From Streptomyces sp. NBC_00704 (GTDB lineage Bacteria > Actinomycetota > Actinomycetes > Streptomycetales > Streptomycetaceae): a stretch of DNA of 64,000 bases. The translations under genes were made by a program, and so were the position numbers. The notes beneath the pieces were generated by a model. It was not told the DNA's origin, made no database searches, and was given only the letters and a program-made list of their open reading frames with translations. The stretch is from NCBI RefSeq assembly GCF_036226605.1, contig NZ_CP109000.1, positions 5,824,501-5,888,500 of the forward strand, read 5' to 3'. Of this stretch, positions 26,947 to 35,128 are shown in pieces. Within the stretch, counting starts at the first letter, position 1. Each line of letters begins with the position of its first letter.

Positions 26947-26972
26947 CCGGACCGGAGAGCGAGGGACCACAA

Positions 26973-27452
26973 GTGCGCCGTGCCGTCTGTCCCGGGTCGT
27001 TCGACCCGATCACCAACGGACACCTCGACATCATTTCCCGCGCCTCCCGTCTGTACGACGAGGTCTATGTCGCGGTGATGATCAACAAGTCGAAGAAGGG
27101 CCTGTTCGAGATCGACGAGCGGATCGACCTGATCCGCGAGGTCACCGCCGAGTACGGCAACGTCCGCGTCGAGGCCTTCCACGGCCTCCTCGTCGACTTC
27201 TGCAAGGAACGCGAGATCCCGGCCATCGTCAAGGGCCTGCGCGCGGTCAGCGACTTCGACTACGAGCTGCAGATGGCCCAGATGAACAACGGCCTCTCGG
27301 GCGTCGAGACGCTGTTCGTGCCGACCAACCCCACCTACAGCTTCCTGTCGTCCTCCCTGGTCAAGGAGGTCGCCACCTGGGGCGGCGACGTCTCCCACCT
27401 GGTGCCCGCGCAGGTCCTCGCGGCGCTCGGCGAGCGCCTCCGGCGGGACTGA
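26973..27452 (+). CDS. coaD: Phosphopantetheine adenylyltransferase
   Basis: A 159-residue nucleotidyltransferase that makes dephospho-CoA. [17 protein letters not shown] carries the (T/H)xGH-type site, and the C-terminal [20 protein letters not shown] matches the family. The GTG at 26973 has GAGGGA six bases upstream and gives the usual length. An in-frame ATG at 26943, overlapping the rsmD stop, would add ten residues. The rsmD-coaD pairing is widely conserved. Confidence 0.96.
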   Translation: MRRAVCPGSFDPITNGHLDIISRASRLYDEVYVAVMINKSKKGLFEIDERIDLIREVTAEYGNVRVEAFHGLLVDFCKEREIPAIVKGLRAVSDFDYELQMAQMNNGLSGVETLFVPTNPTYSFLSSSLVKEVATWGGDVSHLVPAQVLAALGERLRRD

Positions 27453-27562
27453 CGCCGAACGGGGTTCCTGACGGCCCGTCATCCGCTGTCCGGCGGACAC
27501 CCCGTGGCCTTACAGTCGACCCGTCCGTCTCCAACCCAGCTGTAGAGAGTGGCGAGCAACCG

Positions 27563-28681
27563 GTGGACGTGCAGAAGAAGCTCGACGAGATCGTCACGGC
27601 GGTCTCCAGTGCCCGGTCGATGCCGATGTCGGCCTCGTGCGTGGTCAACCGCGCGGACCTGCTCGCCCTGCTCGAAGAGGTGCGCGCGGCCCTGCCCGAC
27701 TCCCTGGCCCAGGCCGAGGAGCTGATCGGCGGCCGCGAGCAGATGGTCGAGCAGGCCCGCGCCGAGGCCGAGCGGATCATCTCCGGCGCGCACGCCGAAC
27801 GCGGCTCGCTGCTCTCCGACACCGAGATCGCCCGCCGCTCGCAGGCGGAGGCCGACCGGATCCTCGCCGAGGCCCGCAAGGAGGCCGAGGAGGTCCGCGC
27901 CGAGGCCGACGACTACGTCGACTCCAAGCTCGCGAACTTCGAGGTCGTCCTCACCAAGACGCTCGGCTCCGTCGGGCGCGGCCGCGAGAAGCTCCTCGGC
28001 ACCGGCCCGGGCGTCGACGAGAACGGCTACGAGGACGAGGACGCCCCCGAGCGCAGCCACGACCCCGAGACCCTGCGCCGGGACGCCGACGCCTACGTCG
28101 ACACCAAGCTGGGCGCCTTCGAGGCGGTCCTCGCCAAGACCCTGGAGGCGGTCGGCCGCGGCCGCCAGAAGCTGCACGGCCGCATCGCCACGGACGACCT
28201 CGGCGCCCTCGCCGGCGACCCGACGACGTTCCAGCACTCCTCGGACGCCGACTACCTCGCCGACCTGGCCGCTCTCGCGGAGCAGGACGCGAACGCCGCA
28301 CAGCCCGTCCAGCAGCCGTACGGACAGCAGGAGCCGCAGCCGGCGTACGGCTATCAGCAGCCGGGGGACGGCTACCCGCAGCAGGCGGACCCCTACGGCG
28401 GCTACCAGCAGCAGGAGCAGCAGACCTACGGCGGGCAGGACGCCTACGGCTACCAGCAGGCGGACCCCTACGCGTACGGCTACGACAGCGGGCAGGCGTC
28501 CTACGACCCCCACCAGGCCGTCCAGCAGGCCCAGCAGGCCCAGCAGGCCCAGCAACAACAGCAGGCGCAGCAACAGCAGCAGGACCGGCCGGGGTACGCC
28601 CTGGACGAGACCAGCCTCTTCGACACCAGCATGATCAGTGCCGAGCAACTGCGCGCGTACGAGCAGGAGCGCGGCCTGTAG
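27563..28681 (+). CDS. DivIVA-like coiled-coil protein with Gln/Tyr-rich tail
   Basis: A 372-residue cytoplasmic protein. Residues 1-60 (VDVQKKLDEIVTAVSSARSMPMSASCVVNRADLLALLEEV) are followed by a long charged coiled coil with an internal duplication: ADDYVDSKLANFEVVLTKTLGSVGRGREKL near 115-145 recurs as ADAYVDTKLGAFEAVLAKTLEAVGRGRQKL near 173-203. Residues 255-345 are Gln/Tyr/Gly/Ala-rich low complexity. Orthologues are often annotated as cell-division initiation (DivIVA-like) or ATP synthase subunit B-like protein; neither function is shown. The GTG at 27563 has only a weak ribosome binding site; a GTG two codons later is an alternative. Confidence 0.82.
   Translation: MDVQKKLDEIVTAVSSARSMPMSASCVVNRADLLALLEEVRAALPDSLAQAEELIGGREQMVEQARAEAERIISGAHAERGSLLSDTEIARRSQAEADRILAEARKEAEEVRAEADDYVDSKLANFEVVLTKTLGSVGRGREKLLGTGPGVDENGYEDEDAPERSHDPETLRRDADAYVDTKLGAFEAVLAKTLEAVGRGRQKLHGRIATDDLGALAGDPTTFQHSSDADYLADLAALAEQDANAAQPVQQPYGQQEPQPAYGYQQPGDGYPQQADPYGGYQQQEQQTYGGQDAYGYQQADPYAYGYDSGQASYDPHQAVQQAQQAQQAQQQQQAQQQQQDRPGYALDETSLFDTSMISAEQLRAYEQERGL
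28521..28582 (+). repeat. CAG-rich tandem repeats coding a Gln/Ala tract
   Basis: CAGCAGGCC-type 9-mers repeat in tandem and run into CAA/CAG glutamine codons, coding QQAQQAQQAQQQQQAQQQQQ. This is likely to vary in length between strains. Confidence 0.8.
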
Positions 28682-28836
28682 GGGCGCCCGCACCACCCGA
28701 TTGGGCTGTGGGCGAAAGCTCCAGTATCCTGGCTCTTCGGTCGCGTGTGCGCCTGGCCGATTTCGCATGCGCCCGCGATCGATGCCGCCCGTCCACACCG
28801 GGGGCGGCGTCCCGAGTTCGAAGATCGAAAGCAGGA

Positions 28837-29490
28837 ATGGCTCTGAACGCCCGCCTCGACCACCGCAACCCTCTTGTGTTCGACACACACGAGCTGGGGC
28901 GGCGTCCTGGCGCACTCCAGCGCCTGACCCGTGAGATCGACGCTCCCAGGGATCTCGGGATCCAGGGAGTGATCGGGGTGCCGGAAGGCGCCCCGGTGGA
29001 GCTCGCGCTCCGACTCGAGTCGGTCATGGAAGGGGTGCTCGTCACAGGCACCGCCCGTGCACAGGCCGAGGGGGAGTGCGTAAGGTGTCTGGAGCCGCTC
29101 GAGCTCGATCTCGAAGCGGAGTTCCAGGAGATGTTCTCGTACCCTGACGCCGACGACCGGGGCCGCGTGAAAGCGGAGCCGGCCGACGACGCCGAGGAAG
29201 ACGAGGACAGGCTCTTTCTCGAGGACGGCCTGTTCGACCTCGAACCCGTGCTGCGTGATGCGGTAGTGCTCGCACTGCCGATGCAGCCGGTGTGCCAGGA
29301 CGACTGCCCCGGCCTGTGCTCCCAGTGCGGAGCCCGGCTGGCGGACGACCCGGGACACCACCATGACGCCACCGACATCCGTTGGGCGGCATTGCAGGGA
29401 CTCGCCGGTTCACTCGAAGACGGCGAGAAGGACGAGATGAGCGGCGGCGTGCCTCGATCAGCGCCCGCCGACGAGAAGCAGGAGAAGTAG
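28837..29490 (+). CDS. YceD/DUF177 family protein
   Basis: A 217-residue protein of the DUF177 family, linked in other organisms to 23S rRNA accumulation. The [20 protein letters not shown] block and the cysteine-rich [18 protein letters not shown] segment are typical. It ends in an unusual Glu/Asp/Lys-rich tail. rpmF starts two bases after its stop and rnc follows, the yceD-rpmF-rnc order found in many bacteria. The ATG at 28837 has AGGA very close upstream. Confidence 0.9.
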   Translation: MALNARLDHRNPLVFDTHELGRRPGALQRLTREIDAPRDLGIQGVIGVPEGAPVELALRLESVMEGVLVTGTARAQAEGECVRCLEPLELDLEAEFQEMFSYPDADDRGRVKAEPADDAEEDEDRLFLEDGLFDLEPVLRDAVVLALPMQPVCQDDCPGLCSQCGARLADDPGHHHDATDIRWAALQGLAGSLEDGEKDEMSGGVPRSAPADEKQEK

Positions 29491-29492
29491 CC

Positions 29493-29666
29493 GTGGCTGT
29501 TCCGAAGCGGAAGATGTCGCGCAGCAACACGCGCCACCGCCGGTCGCAGTGGAAGGCTGCGGTCCCCACCCTGGTTGCGTGCGAGCGCTGCCACGAGCCC
29601 AAGCTGCAGCACATCGCGTGCCCGTCTTGCGGCACCTACAACAAGCGCCAGGTCCTCGAGGTCTGA
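29493..29666 (+). CDS. rpmF: 50S ribosomal protein L32
   Basis: A 57-residue L32. [20 protein letters not shown] is the family N terminus, and the [17 protein letters not shown] segment holds four zinc-binding cysteines. The start is GTG with AGGAGAAG upstream. It lies in the middle of a tight operon with yceD and rnc. Confidence 0.97.
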   Translation: MAVPKRKMSRSNTRHRRSQWKAAVPTLVACERCHEPKLQHIACPSCGTYNKRQVLEV

Positions 29667-29685
29667 GCGGCTGGTGAGAGGCTTC

Positions 29686-30504
29686 ATGTCTGACGCCAAG
29701 GCGGACACGACCGCCAAGAAAAAGGCGGACACCACAGCCTCGTCCCACACGCTTCTGGAAGGGCGGCTCGGCTATCAGCTCGAGTCCGCCCTTCTGGTGC
29801 GTGCGCTGACCCACCGTTCCTACGCGTACGAGAACGGCGGTCTGCCGACGAACGAGCGGCTGGAGTTCCTCGGGGACTCCGTGCTCGGCCTCGTCGTCAC
29901 GGACACGCTGTACCGCACCCACCCCGACCTGCCCGAAGGCCAACTGGCCAAGCTTCGGGCCGCGGTGGTCAACTCGCGCGCGCTGGCGGAGGTCGGCCGT
30001 GGCCTCGACCTGGGCTCCTTCATCCGGCTGGGCCGGGGCGAAGAGGGCACGGGCGGCCGGGACAAGGCGTCCATCCTCGCCGACACCCTGGAAGCGGTGA
30101 TCGGCGCGGTCTATCTCGACCAGGGCCTCGAAGCGGCCTCCGAACTGGTGCACCGCCTGTTCGACCCGCTGATCGAGAAGTCCTCCAACCTCGGCGCCGG
30201 CCTGGACTGGAAGACCAGTCTCCAGGAGCTCACCGCGACCGAAGGGCTCGGCGTCCCCGAGTACCTGGTCACGGAGACCGGCCCCGATCACGAGAAGACC
30301 TTCACTGCTGCCGCCCGCGTCGGAGGCGTCTCGTACGGCACCGGCACCGGCCGCAGCAAGAAGGAGGCGGAGCAGCAGGCCGCCGAGTCCGCATGGCGGT
30401 CCATCCGGGCCGCGGCGGACGAGCGCGCCAAGGCGGAGCAGACGGCCCAGGCCGTCCCGGTCGCCGACGGCAGCACGCCGGACCCCGAGTCCGCCTCCGC
30501 CTGA
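29686..30504 (+). CDS. rnc: Ribonuclease III
   Basis: A 272-residue double-strand-specific RNase. The catalytic signature [13 protein letters not shown] is near residues 60-72, and a dsRNA-binding domain occupies about residues 175-245 (KTSLQELTA, then [16 protein letters not shown]). In S. coelicolor this gene is absB, a global regulator of antibiotic production. The ATG at 29686 lies 20 bases after rpmF; a GTG at 29674 is possible. The N-terminal Lys/Thr/Ala-rich extension of about 25 residues is disordered. Confidence 0.95.
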   Translation: MSDAKADTTAKKKADTTASSHTLLEGRLGYQLESALLVRALTHRSYAYENGGLPTNERLEFLGDSVLGLVVTDTLYRTHPDLPEGQLAKLRAAVVNSRALAEVGRGLDLGSFIRLGRGEEGTGGRDKASILADTLEAVIGAVYLDQGLEAASELVHRLFDPLIEKSSNLGAGLDWKTSLQELTATEGLGVPEYLVTETGPDHEKTFTAAARVGGVSYGTGTGRSKKEAEQQAAESAWRSIRAAADERAKAEQTAQAVPVADGSTPDPESASA

Positions 30505-30590
30505 CCGGCACCGCGGCAGCGACACAGCAGCACCGCAGTGCCGGCACCAGCAGTACCCGGCAGCACCAGCAGTACCAGCAGTACGAGACG

Positions 30591-30624
30591 AACGCCCGCC
30601 CCCCCCCGCAGGGAGGCGGGCGTT
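30591..30624 (+). terminator. Terminator after rnc
   Basis: AACGCCCGCC (30591-30600) pairs with GGCGGGCGTT (30615-30624). A nine-base C run extends from the 5' arm. Just before it, 30521-30585 is rich in CAGCAGTAC and CAGCACCAG repeats without a convincing gene. Confidence 0.8.
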
Positions 30625-30640
30625 CCGTACGGGGGATCCC

Positions 30641-31501
30641 ATGCCCGAGTTGCCCGAGGTCGAAGTCGTCCGGCGCGGTCTGGAGCGGTGGGTCGCCCAT
30701 CGCACGGTCGCCGACGCCGAGGTGCTGCATCCGCGCGCCGTGCGCCGCCACCTCGCGGGCGCCGACGACTTCGCTCACCGCGTCGAGGGCCATCGCGTCG
30801 GCACGCCCAGCCGCCGCGGCAAGTACCTGTGGCTGCCGCTGGAGGACACCCGCCTCGCGGTCCTGGCCCACCTCGGCATGAGCGGCCAGCTCCTGGTCCA
30901 GCCGCACGCGGCCCCCGACGAGAAGCACCTGCGCGTCCGGGTCCGCTTCGCCGACGACGTGGACACCGAACTGCGCTTCGTGGACCAGCGAACCTTCGGC
31001 GGCCTGTCCCTGCACGACGTCACCCCCGACGGACTGCCGGACGTCATCGCGCACATCGCCCGCGACCCCCTCGACCCGCTGTTCGACGACGAGGCCTTCC
31101 ACCAGGCCCTGCGGCGCAAGCGCACCACGATCAAGCGGGCCCTGCTCGACCAGTCGCTGATCAGCGGAGTCGGCAACATCTACGCGGACGAGGCGCTGTG
31201 GCGGGCCCGTCTGCACTACGACCGCCCGACCGGGAACCTCACCCGTCCGCGCACGCGTGAACTCCTGGGCCACGTCCGGGACGTGATGAACGCGGCGCTC
31301 GCCGTCGGCGGCACCAGCTTCGACAGCCTTTACGTCAACGTCAACGGCGAATCCGGCTACTTCGACCGGTCGCTGGACGCCTACGGGCGCGAGGGCCTGC
31401 CCTGCAAGCGCTGCGGCACGCCCATGCGCCGGCGCCCGTGGATGAACCGGTCCAGCTACTTCTGCCCGAAGTGTCAGACGCCGCCGCGCATACCGTCGTA
31501 A
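30641..31501 (+). CDS. mutM: Formamidopyrimidine-DNA glycosylase
   Basis: A 286-residue base-excision repair glycosylase/AP lyase for oxidised purines. The N-terminal MPELPEVE supplies the catalytic proline and glutamate, the RRGKYLW lysine is near residue 58, and the zinc finger CKRC-x16-CPKC closes the protein. The ATG at 30641 follows the rnc terminator, so it has its own promoter or is read through. Its last 28 bases overlap the convergent HxlR-family gene. Confidence 0.96.
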   Translation: MPELPEVEVVRRGLERWVAHRTVADAEVLHPRAVRRHLAGADDFAHRVEGHRVGTPSRRGKYLWLPLEDTRLAVLAHLGMSGQLLVQPHAAPDEKHLRVRVRFADDVDTELRFVDQRTFGGLSLHDVTPDGLPDVIAHIARDPLDPLFDDEAFHQALRRKRTTIKRALLDQSLISGVGNIYADEALWRARLHYDRPTGNLTRPRTRELLGHVRDVMNAALAVGGTSFDSLYVNVNGESGYFDRSLDAYGREGLPCKRCGTPMRRRPWMNRSSYFCPKCQTPPRIPS

Positions 31502-31875
31502 CGCTCGCGGGCCGCGAGGACGTCGTCCATCCGTCCTTCGAGGTGATGGATCAGGCTGAGCAGGCGTTCGGCCACCTCACGCCCGAGCGGGGTCAGTTCG
31601 TAGTCCACGCGGGGCGGGTTGGTGGGCTGCGCCTCACGGTGCACCAGCCCGTCGCGCTCCAGGGCGTGCAGCGTCTGCGACAGCATCTTCTCGCTCACGC
31701 CGTCGACCCGGCGGCGCAGCTCGTTGAACCGCAGTGAGCCCTCGTACAGCGCGCCGAGCGTGAGCCCGCCCCAGCGGCCGGTGATGTGCTCCAGCGTGCC
31801 GCGCGAGGGGCAGGCCCTGGCGAACACGTTGAACGGGAGGGCCTGGTCCTCCTCGTCCGTCCGGGTGGTGGTCAT
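31474..31875 (-). CDS. HxlR-family transcriptional regulator
   Basis: A 133-residue winged-helix protein. The [25 protein letters not shown] start, [30 protein letters not shown] recognition helix and [10 protein letters not shown] wing are the HxlR signature. The single cysteine C22 before the helix is at the redox-sensing position used by YodB/HypR-type members. It is divergent from a flavodoxin-like quinone reductase gene, the usual target of such sensors, and a perfect operator-like palindrome lies between them. Confidence 0.92.
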   Translation of the reverse strand: MTTTRTDEEDQALPFNVFARACPSRGTLEHITGRWGGLTLGALYEGSLRFNELRRRVDGVSEKMLSQTLHALERDGLVHREAQPTNPPRVDYELTPLGREVAERLLSLIHHLEGRMDDVLAARERYDGMRGGV

Positions 31876-31914
31876 GACGCGAGCGTACTCCAAGGCAGCG
31901 CTAACCGGCAGGTT

Positions 31915-31935
31915 GCACTAACCAAAAGTTAGTGC
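31915..31935. promoter_or_regulatory. HxlR-type operator candidate
   Basis: GCACTAAC (31915-31922) and GTTAGTGC (31928-31935) form a perfect 8-bp inverted repeat around CAAAA. A further CTAAC half-site starts at 31901. Shape and AT-rich centre match HxlR/YodB-type operators. Confidence 0.6.
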
Positions 31936-31991
31936 TTTCCTTCATTCACTGTCCCTGAGCTGCCCAACGGCTCTGTTCATGAGGAGTGAGC

Positions 31992-32624
31992 ATGTCCGCC
32001 CCTGTCACCACGGCCGCCGGCGCCGCCCCCGTCCTCCCCACCCCGCCCGTCGTCTCCGTCGCCTACCACTCCGGCCACGGCCACACCGCCGTCCTCGCCG
32101 AGGCCGTGCGCGCGGGCGCCCTGGACGCCGGCGCCGAGGTGCACCTGATCAAGGTCGACGAGATCACCGAGGAGCAGTGGTCCCTGCTCGACGGCTCGGA
32201 CGCGATCGTCTTCGGCTCACCCACCTACATGGGCACCGCGTCCGGCGCCTTCCACGCCTTCGCCGAGGCGACCTCCGCGCGCTGGGCCACCCAGGCCTGG
32301 AAGGACAAGCTGGCCGCCGGATTCACCAACTCGGGCTCCAAGAGCGGCGACAAGCTTCACACGCTTCAGTTCTTCCAGATCCTGGCCGCGCAGCTCGGCA
32401 TGCACTGGGTCAGCCTCGGTCTGCTGCCCGGCTGGAACAGCTCCACCGGCTCCGAGCACGACCTCAACCGCCTCGGCGTGTTCCTCGGCGCGGCCGCCCA
32501 GACCAACGTCGACGAGGGCCCGGACGCCGTGCACAAGGCCGACCTCGCGACGGCGGAGCACCTGGGCCGCAGGGTCGCCGAGACGGCCGCGGTCTTCCTG
32601 GCCGGCCGCAACCGGGCTGCTTGA
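31992..32624 (+). CDS. Flavodoxin-like NAD(P)H:quinone oxidoreductase (WrbA-type)
   Basis: A 210-residue flavodoxin-fold protein. The FMN phosphate loop is VAYHSGHGHTAVLAEAV near residue 25, and the FGSPTYMGTASGAFHAF segment near residue 77 matches WrbA-type two-electron quinone reductases. The ATG at 31992 has GAGGAG five bases upstream; a GTG two codons earlier overlaps that site. Divergent from an HxlR regulator, so it is probably induced by quinone or electrophile stress (inference). Confidence 0.88.
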   Translation: MSAPVTTAAGAAPVLPTPPVVSVAYHSGHGHTAVLAEAVRAGALDAGAEVHLIKVDEITEEQWSLLDGSDAIVFGSPTYMGTASGAFHAFAEATSARWATQAWKDKLAAGFTNSGSKSGDKLHTLQFFQILAAQLGMHWVSLGLLPGWNSSTGSEHDLNRLGVFLGAAAQTNVDEGPDAVHKADLATAEHLGRRVAETAAVFLAGRNRAA

Positions 32625-32656
32625 TCGTTTCTGCGCTCAGGGCGGGGGGAGGGCCC

Positions 32657-33808
32657 TCAGTAGCCGAAGTCCTGCGTCCACCAGGGGCCGCCCGAGCCGA
32701 AGTGGACGCCGACGCCGAGCGTCTTGAAGTCGCAGTTCAGGATGTTCGCCTTGTGGCCGGGGCTGTTCATCCAGGCCGCCATGACCGCGGCGGCGTCGGA
32801 CTGGCCGCGGGCTATGTTCTCGCCGCCGAGGTCGGATATGCCGGCCTTGGCCGCCCGGTCCCAGGGGCTCGCACCGTCCGGGTCGGTGTGGTCGAAGAAG
32901 CCGCGCGCGGCCATGTCGTCGCTGAAGTTCTCGGCGAGGTCCGACAGGGCGCTGTTCGCGGAGAGAGGGGTGCAGCCGACCTTGGCCCGCTCCTCGTTGA
33001 CCAGGCTCAGCACCTCGGCCGCGGCCTGGGCCTCGGCGGAGACGGTGATCGGCGTCTCGGCCCGCTGCGGCGCCTTGGCCGACGGCTTCGAGGTGGACGG
33101 CGTGCTCTGCGGCTTCCGCGCCGGCTTCGAGGGCGTGACCTGCGGCTTCTCGGCCGCCGTCTTGCTCGGAGAGGCCGAGGGCGAGGTCGAGGCCGAGGGT
33201 GCGGAGGTAGAGGGGGACGGGGCGGCCGAGGAGGCGGACGGCGAGGCGGCCCGGCCGGCGTCGCGGCTGGTCGACGCGGGGCCGCGGCCGGACTCGGCGG
33301 AGCCCGACGTGCCGCCCTGCTCGGCGGCCGAGTTGGTCGGCGAGCCCGCCGCCTGCACCTTGTCGGCGGGGCCGCTGCCGCCGCCGAGCCGGTAGCTGTC
33401 CAGGCCCGGCACCACGCCCGTGGCCACCGCGACGGTGCCCAGGGCGACCGCCGCGGACACGCCGAGCAGCCCCGTCTTCACCGGGGTGACGACGCGCTTC
33501 TTGCGGCGGCGGCCCGAGCCGTCCCGGCCCGCAGGCCTGCCGCCTGGAGCGAACCCGCCGGAGGCGAAGACGGCGGTGTCGGCGCGCCCGTGCTCGTCGT
33601 CCCTCGCGAACAGGTACTCCTGGCTGCGGGCCACGGAGTCGGCGTAGGCCTCGGGGTTCAGGTACGGGGCGATGCCCATGGCGGGGCGGTCGGCGCCGTA
33701 CCGGTCCTGCGGGGTGTGACCGTCCGCGAGCGAGCCGTGCGTCTGTGCGACCCCCGTGGCGCGGCTCGTGGCGGCGCGGCCGGCGGCGGAGCGTCGGTGG
33801 CGTCCCAT
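32657..33808 (-). CDS. CAP-domain (SCP/PR1-like) membrane protein
   Basis: A 383-residue protein anchored by one membrane helix near residues 110-135 (VKTGLLGVSAAVALGTVAVATGVV) preceded by an RRRKKR patch, so the C terminus should face outside. A Ser/Pro/Ala/Lys-rich wall-spanning linker covers about residues 145-255. The C-terminal 125 residues are a CAP domain: NEERAKVGCTPL, FFDHTDPDG, GENIARGQ and WMNSPGHKANILN hold the conserved His/Glu cavity. The ATG at 33808 has GAGGAAGG upstream. Function in Streptomyces is unknown. Confidence 0.9.
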   Translation of the reverse strand: MGRHRRSAAGRAATSRATGVAQTHGSLADGHTPQDRYGADRPAMGIAPYLNPEAYADSVARSQEYLFARDDEHGRADTAVFASGGFAPGGRPAGRDGSGRRRKKRVVTPVKTGLLGVSAAVALGTVAVATGVVPGLDSYRLGGGSGPADKVQAAGSPTNSAAEQGGTSGSAESGRGPASTSRDAGRAASPSASSAAPSPSTSAPSASTSPSASPSKTAAEKPQVTPSKPARKPQSTPSTSKPSAKAPQRAETPITVSAEAQAAAEVLSLVNEERAKVGCTPLSANSALSDLAENFSDDMAARGFFDHTDPDGASPWDRAAKAGISDLGGENIARGQSDAAAVMAAWMNSPGHKANILNCDFKTLGVGVHFGSGGPWWTQDFGY

Positions 33809-34007
33809 GTCCTTGCCTTCCTCGTCCAAGCGGTGTTTCCCCAGGGTCGGCCGGGGGCTCGGGGCGTCGCGCGCCTCCTGCTCCCCCTGGTCAACCGGAC
33901 TCACCCGATCGAGTGAGTTTCATATGAGAATCATTGGGTGGGGACGGTACCGCATGGCGCCCGGGGAGGAAGTGCCCCGAGTGACTTTGCCCGGTTAGGT
34001 TGCACCC

Positions 34008-34289
34008 ATGAGCGAGGATGTACGGCTGGTCGCCTGGGTGCGCGGAAACGTCCAGGGCGTGGGATTCCGCTGGTTCACGCGGGCCAAGGCTCTGGAGATC
34101 GGCGGCCTGAGTGGTTTTGCTCTCAATTTGGCCGACGGCCGGGTCCAGGTCGTCGCCGAGGGCGCGCGGAAGGGCTGCGAGCAACTGCTCGACTGGCTCC
34201 TCGGCGACGACACGCCCGGACGCGTGGACGGCGTCACAGAGATATGGGACACACCGCGCGGGGGCTACGACGGCTTCGCCATCCGCTGA
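34008..34289 (+). CDS. acyP: Acylphosphatase
   Basis: A 93-residue enzyme hydrolysing acyl phosphates. The catalytic R21 is in the VQGVGFRW loop and N40 in the GFALNLADG turn; both are intact. The ATG at 34008 has no ribosome binding site, while TAGGTT ends six bases upstream, so the mRNA is probably leaderless. It stands alone, upstream of a gene-free region before a small coiled-coil protein and smc, an order common in Streptomyces. Confidence 0.95.
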   Translation: MSEDVRLVAWVRGNVQGVGFRWFTRAKALEIGGLSGFALNLADGRVQVVAEGARKGCEQLLDWLLGDDTPGRVDGVTEIWDTPRGGYDGFAIR

Positions 34290-34669
34290 TCGGGGGAGGC
34301 GGGCCGGCGCCCCGGAAACGGGCGGATGTGCCACCGGCAGCTGCCGGAAGAGGAAAGCGCAGGTGGTTGCCAAGAATCGCTTGCAGTGGCAGGCTCCGCA
34401 CGCAAGGATGATCGCCACGCCTCCAGGGCCCCGCAGGAGCCGCAGCGCCGCCGTGAACGGCCGCATGCCACCGGGTCGCCCGCCAATACGGGGCGTGATC
34501 GTGTTGACCGTCAAACTTTTTGGTGAGACGCTGAAAGCACCCCGCGCACCTTCGCTGTCCGGCATGGATCAACGGCAGCAAGAACAAGATCCCGCCAGGC
34601 ATCGCGGGTGCGAATCCCTCACGACCCACACCGCTTCGGTCGGTCACTCATTGTGGAGGACCATCCATC
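34290..34669. other. Gene-free region upstream of the coiled-coil gene
   Basis: No credible gene in 380 bases. It has lower GC than its surroundings, a TTGACC -35-like box at 34504-34509 followed by CAAACTTTTTGG but no convincing -10, and a GGAGGA ribosome binding site just before the next start. A long untranslated leader or a small RNA is possible but I see no recognisable fold. Confidence 0.5.
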
Positions 34670-34873
34670 ATGGCAAAGGCGCTTCTCGGTTACGTCGGCG
34701 GCTCCGACCCGCGACTCCTCGCCGAGATGCGACGGCTCCAGCAGCGTGTACAGGATCTGGAATCCGAGCTCGGACGGATCCAGGCCGAGAACGACGCGCT
34801 GACGGCTGCCGCTTCTCACGAATCGCTTCTGGAGAGCATCGACGCACGCCAGGCGGAGCCTGCGCTCACCTGA
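34670..34873 (+). CDS. Small coiled-coil hypothetical protein
   Basis: A 67-residue protein, MAKALLGYVGGSDPRLLAEMRRLQQRVQDLE and onward, with heptad-spaced leucines over residues 17-50 that should form a parallel coiled coil. GGAGGA lies nine bases before the ATG. It has its own strong terminator and sits just upstream of smc in Streptomyces. The function is unknown to me; association with chromosome organisation would be a guess from position only. Confidence 0.82.
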   Translation: MAKALLGYVGGSDPRLLAEMRRLQQRVQDLESELGRIQAENDALTAAASHESLLESIDARQAEPALT

Positions 34874-34956
34874 TCGCTGCACGGCTGCACAACGGCATCG
34901 CAGTGGTCGGGCGGCACACACCAACCGCGTCGGACCGCTAAGTTGTCAGAGTTTGC

Positions 34957-34989
34957 AAGGGACGCCTCCTCGGCGTCCCTTCTTTCTTT
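34957..34989 (+). terminator. Canonical intrinsic terminator
   Basis: AAGGGACGCC (34957-34966) pairs perfectly with GGCGTCCCTT (34972-34981) around TCCTC, followed by CTTTCTTTC. It is one of the few terminators here with a clear T-tract. Confidence 0.92.
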
Positions 34990-35067
34990 CCCGCCGCTCC
35001 CGTGGCCCCCGCCGACGCTTCCCCCACGCACCCTTTCACTCTCTTGACGTCTGGTGTGCCCTGCGTG

Positions 35068-35079
35068 TTCACCGGTGAA
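35068..35079. promoter_or_regulatory. Perfect palindrome upstream of smc
   Basis: TTCACCGGTGAA is a 12-bp perfect palindrome 50 bases before the smc start and 18 bases after a TTGACG box (35044-35049), so it lies where a -10 would be. It resembles but does not match parS (GTTTCACGTGAAAC). Confidence 0.35.
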
Positions 35080-35128
35080 ACCGCGCGTTCATGGAGTGAG
35101 ACAGGCCCGGAAGGTAGAGTCCAGCGCC

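Noticed and set aside
35067-35081. parS site upstream of smc
   Set aside because: GTTCACCGGTGAAAC differs from the Streptomyces parS core by the central two bases and one-base spacing; parS sites cluster near the origin.
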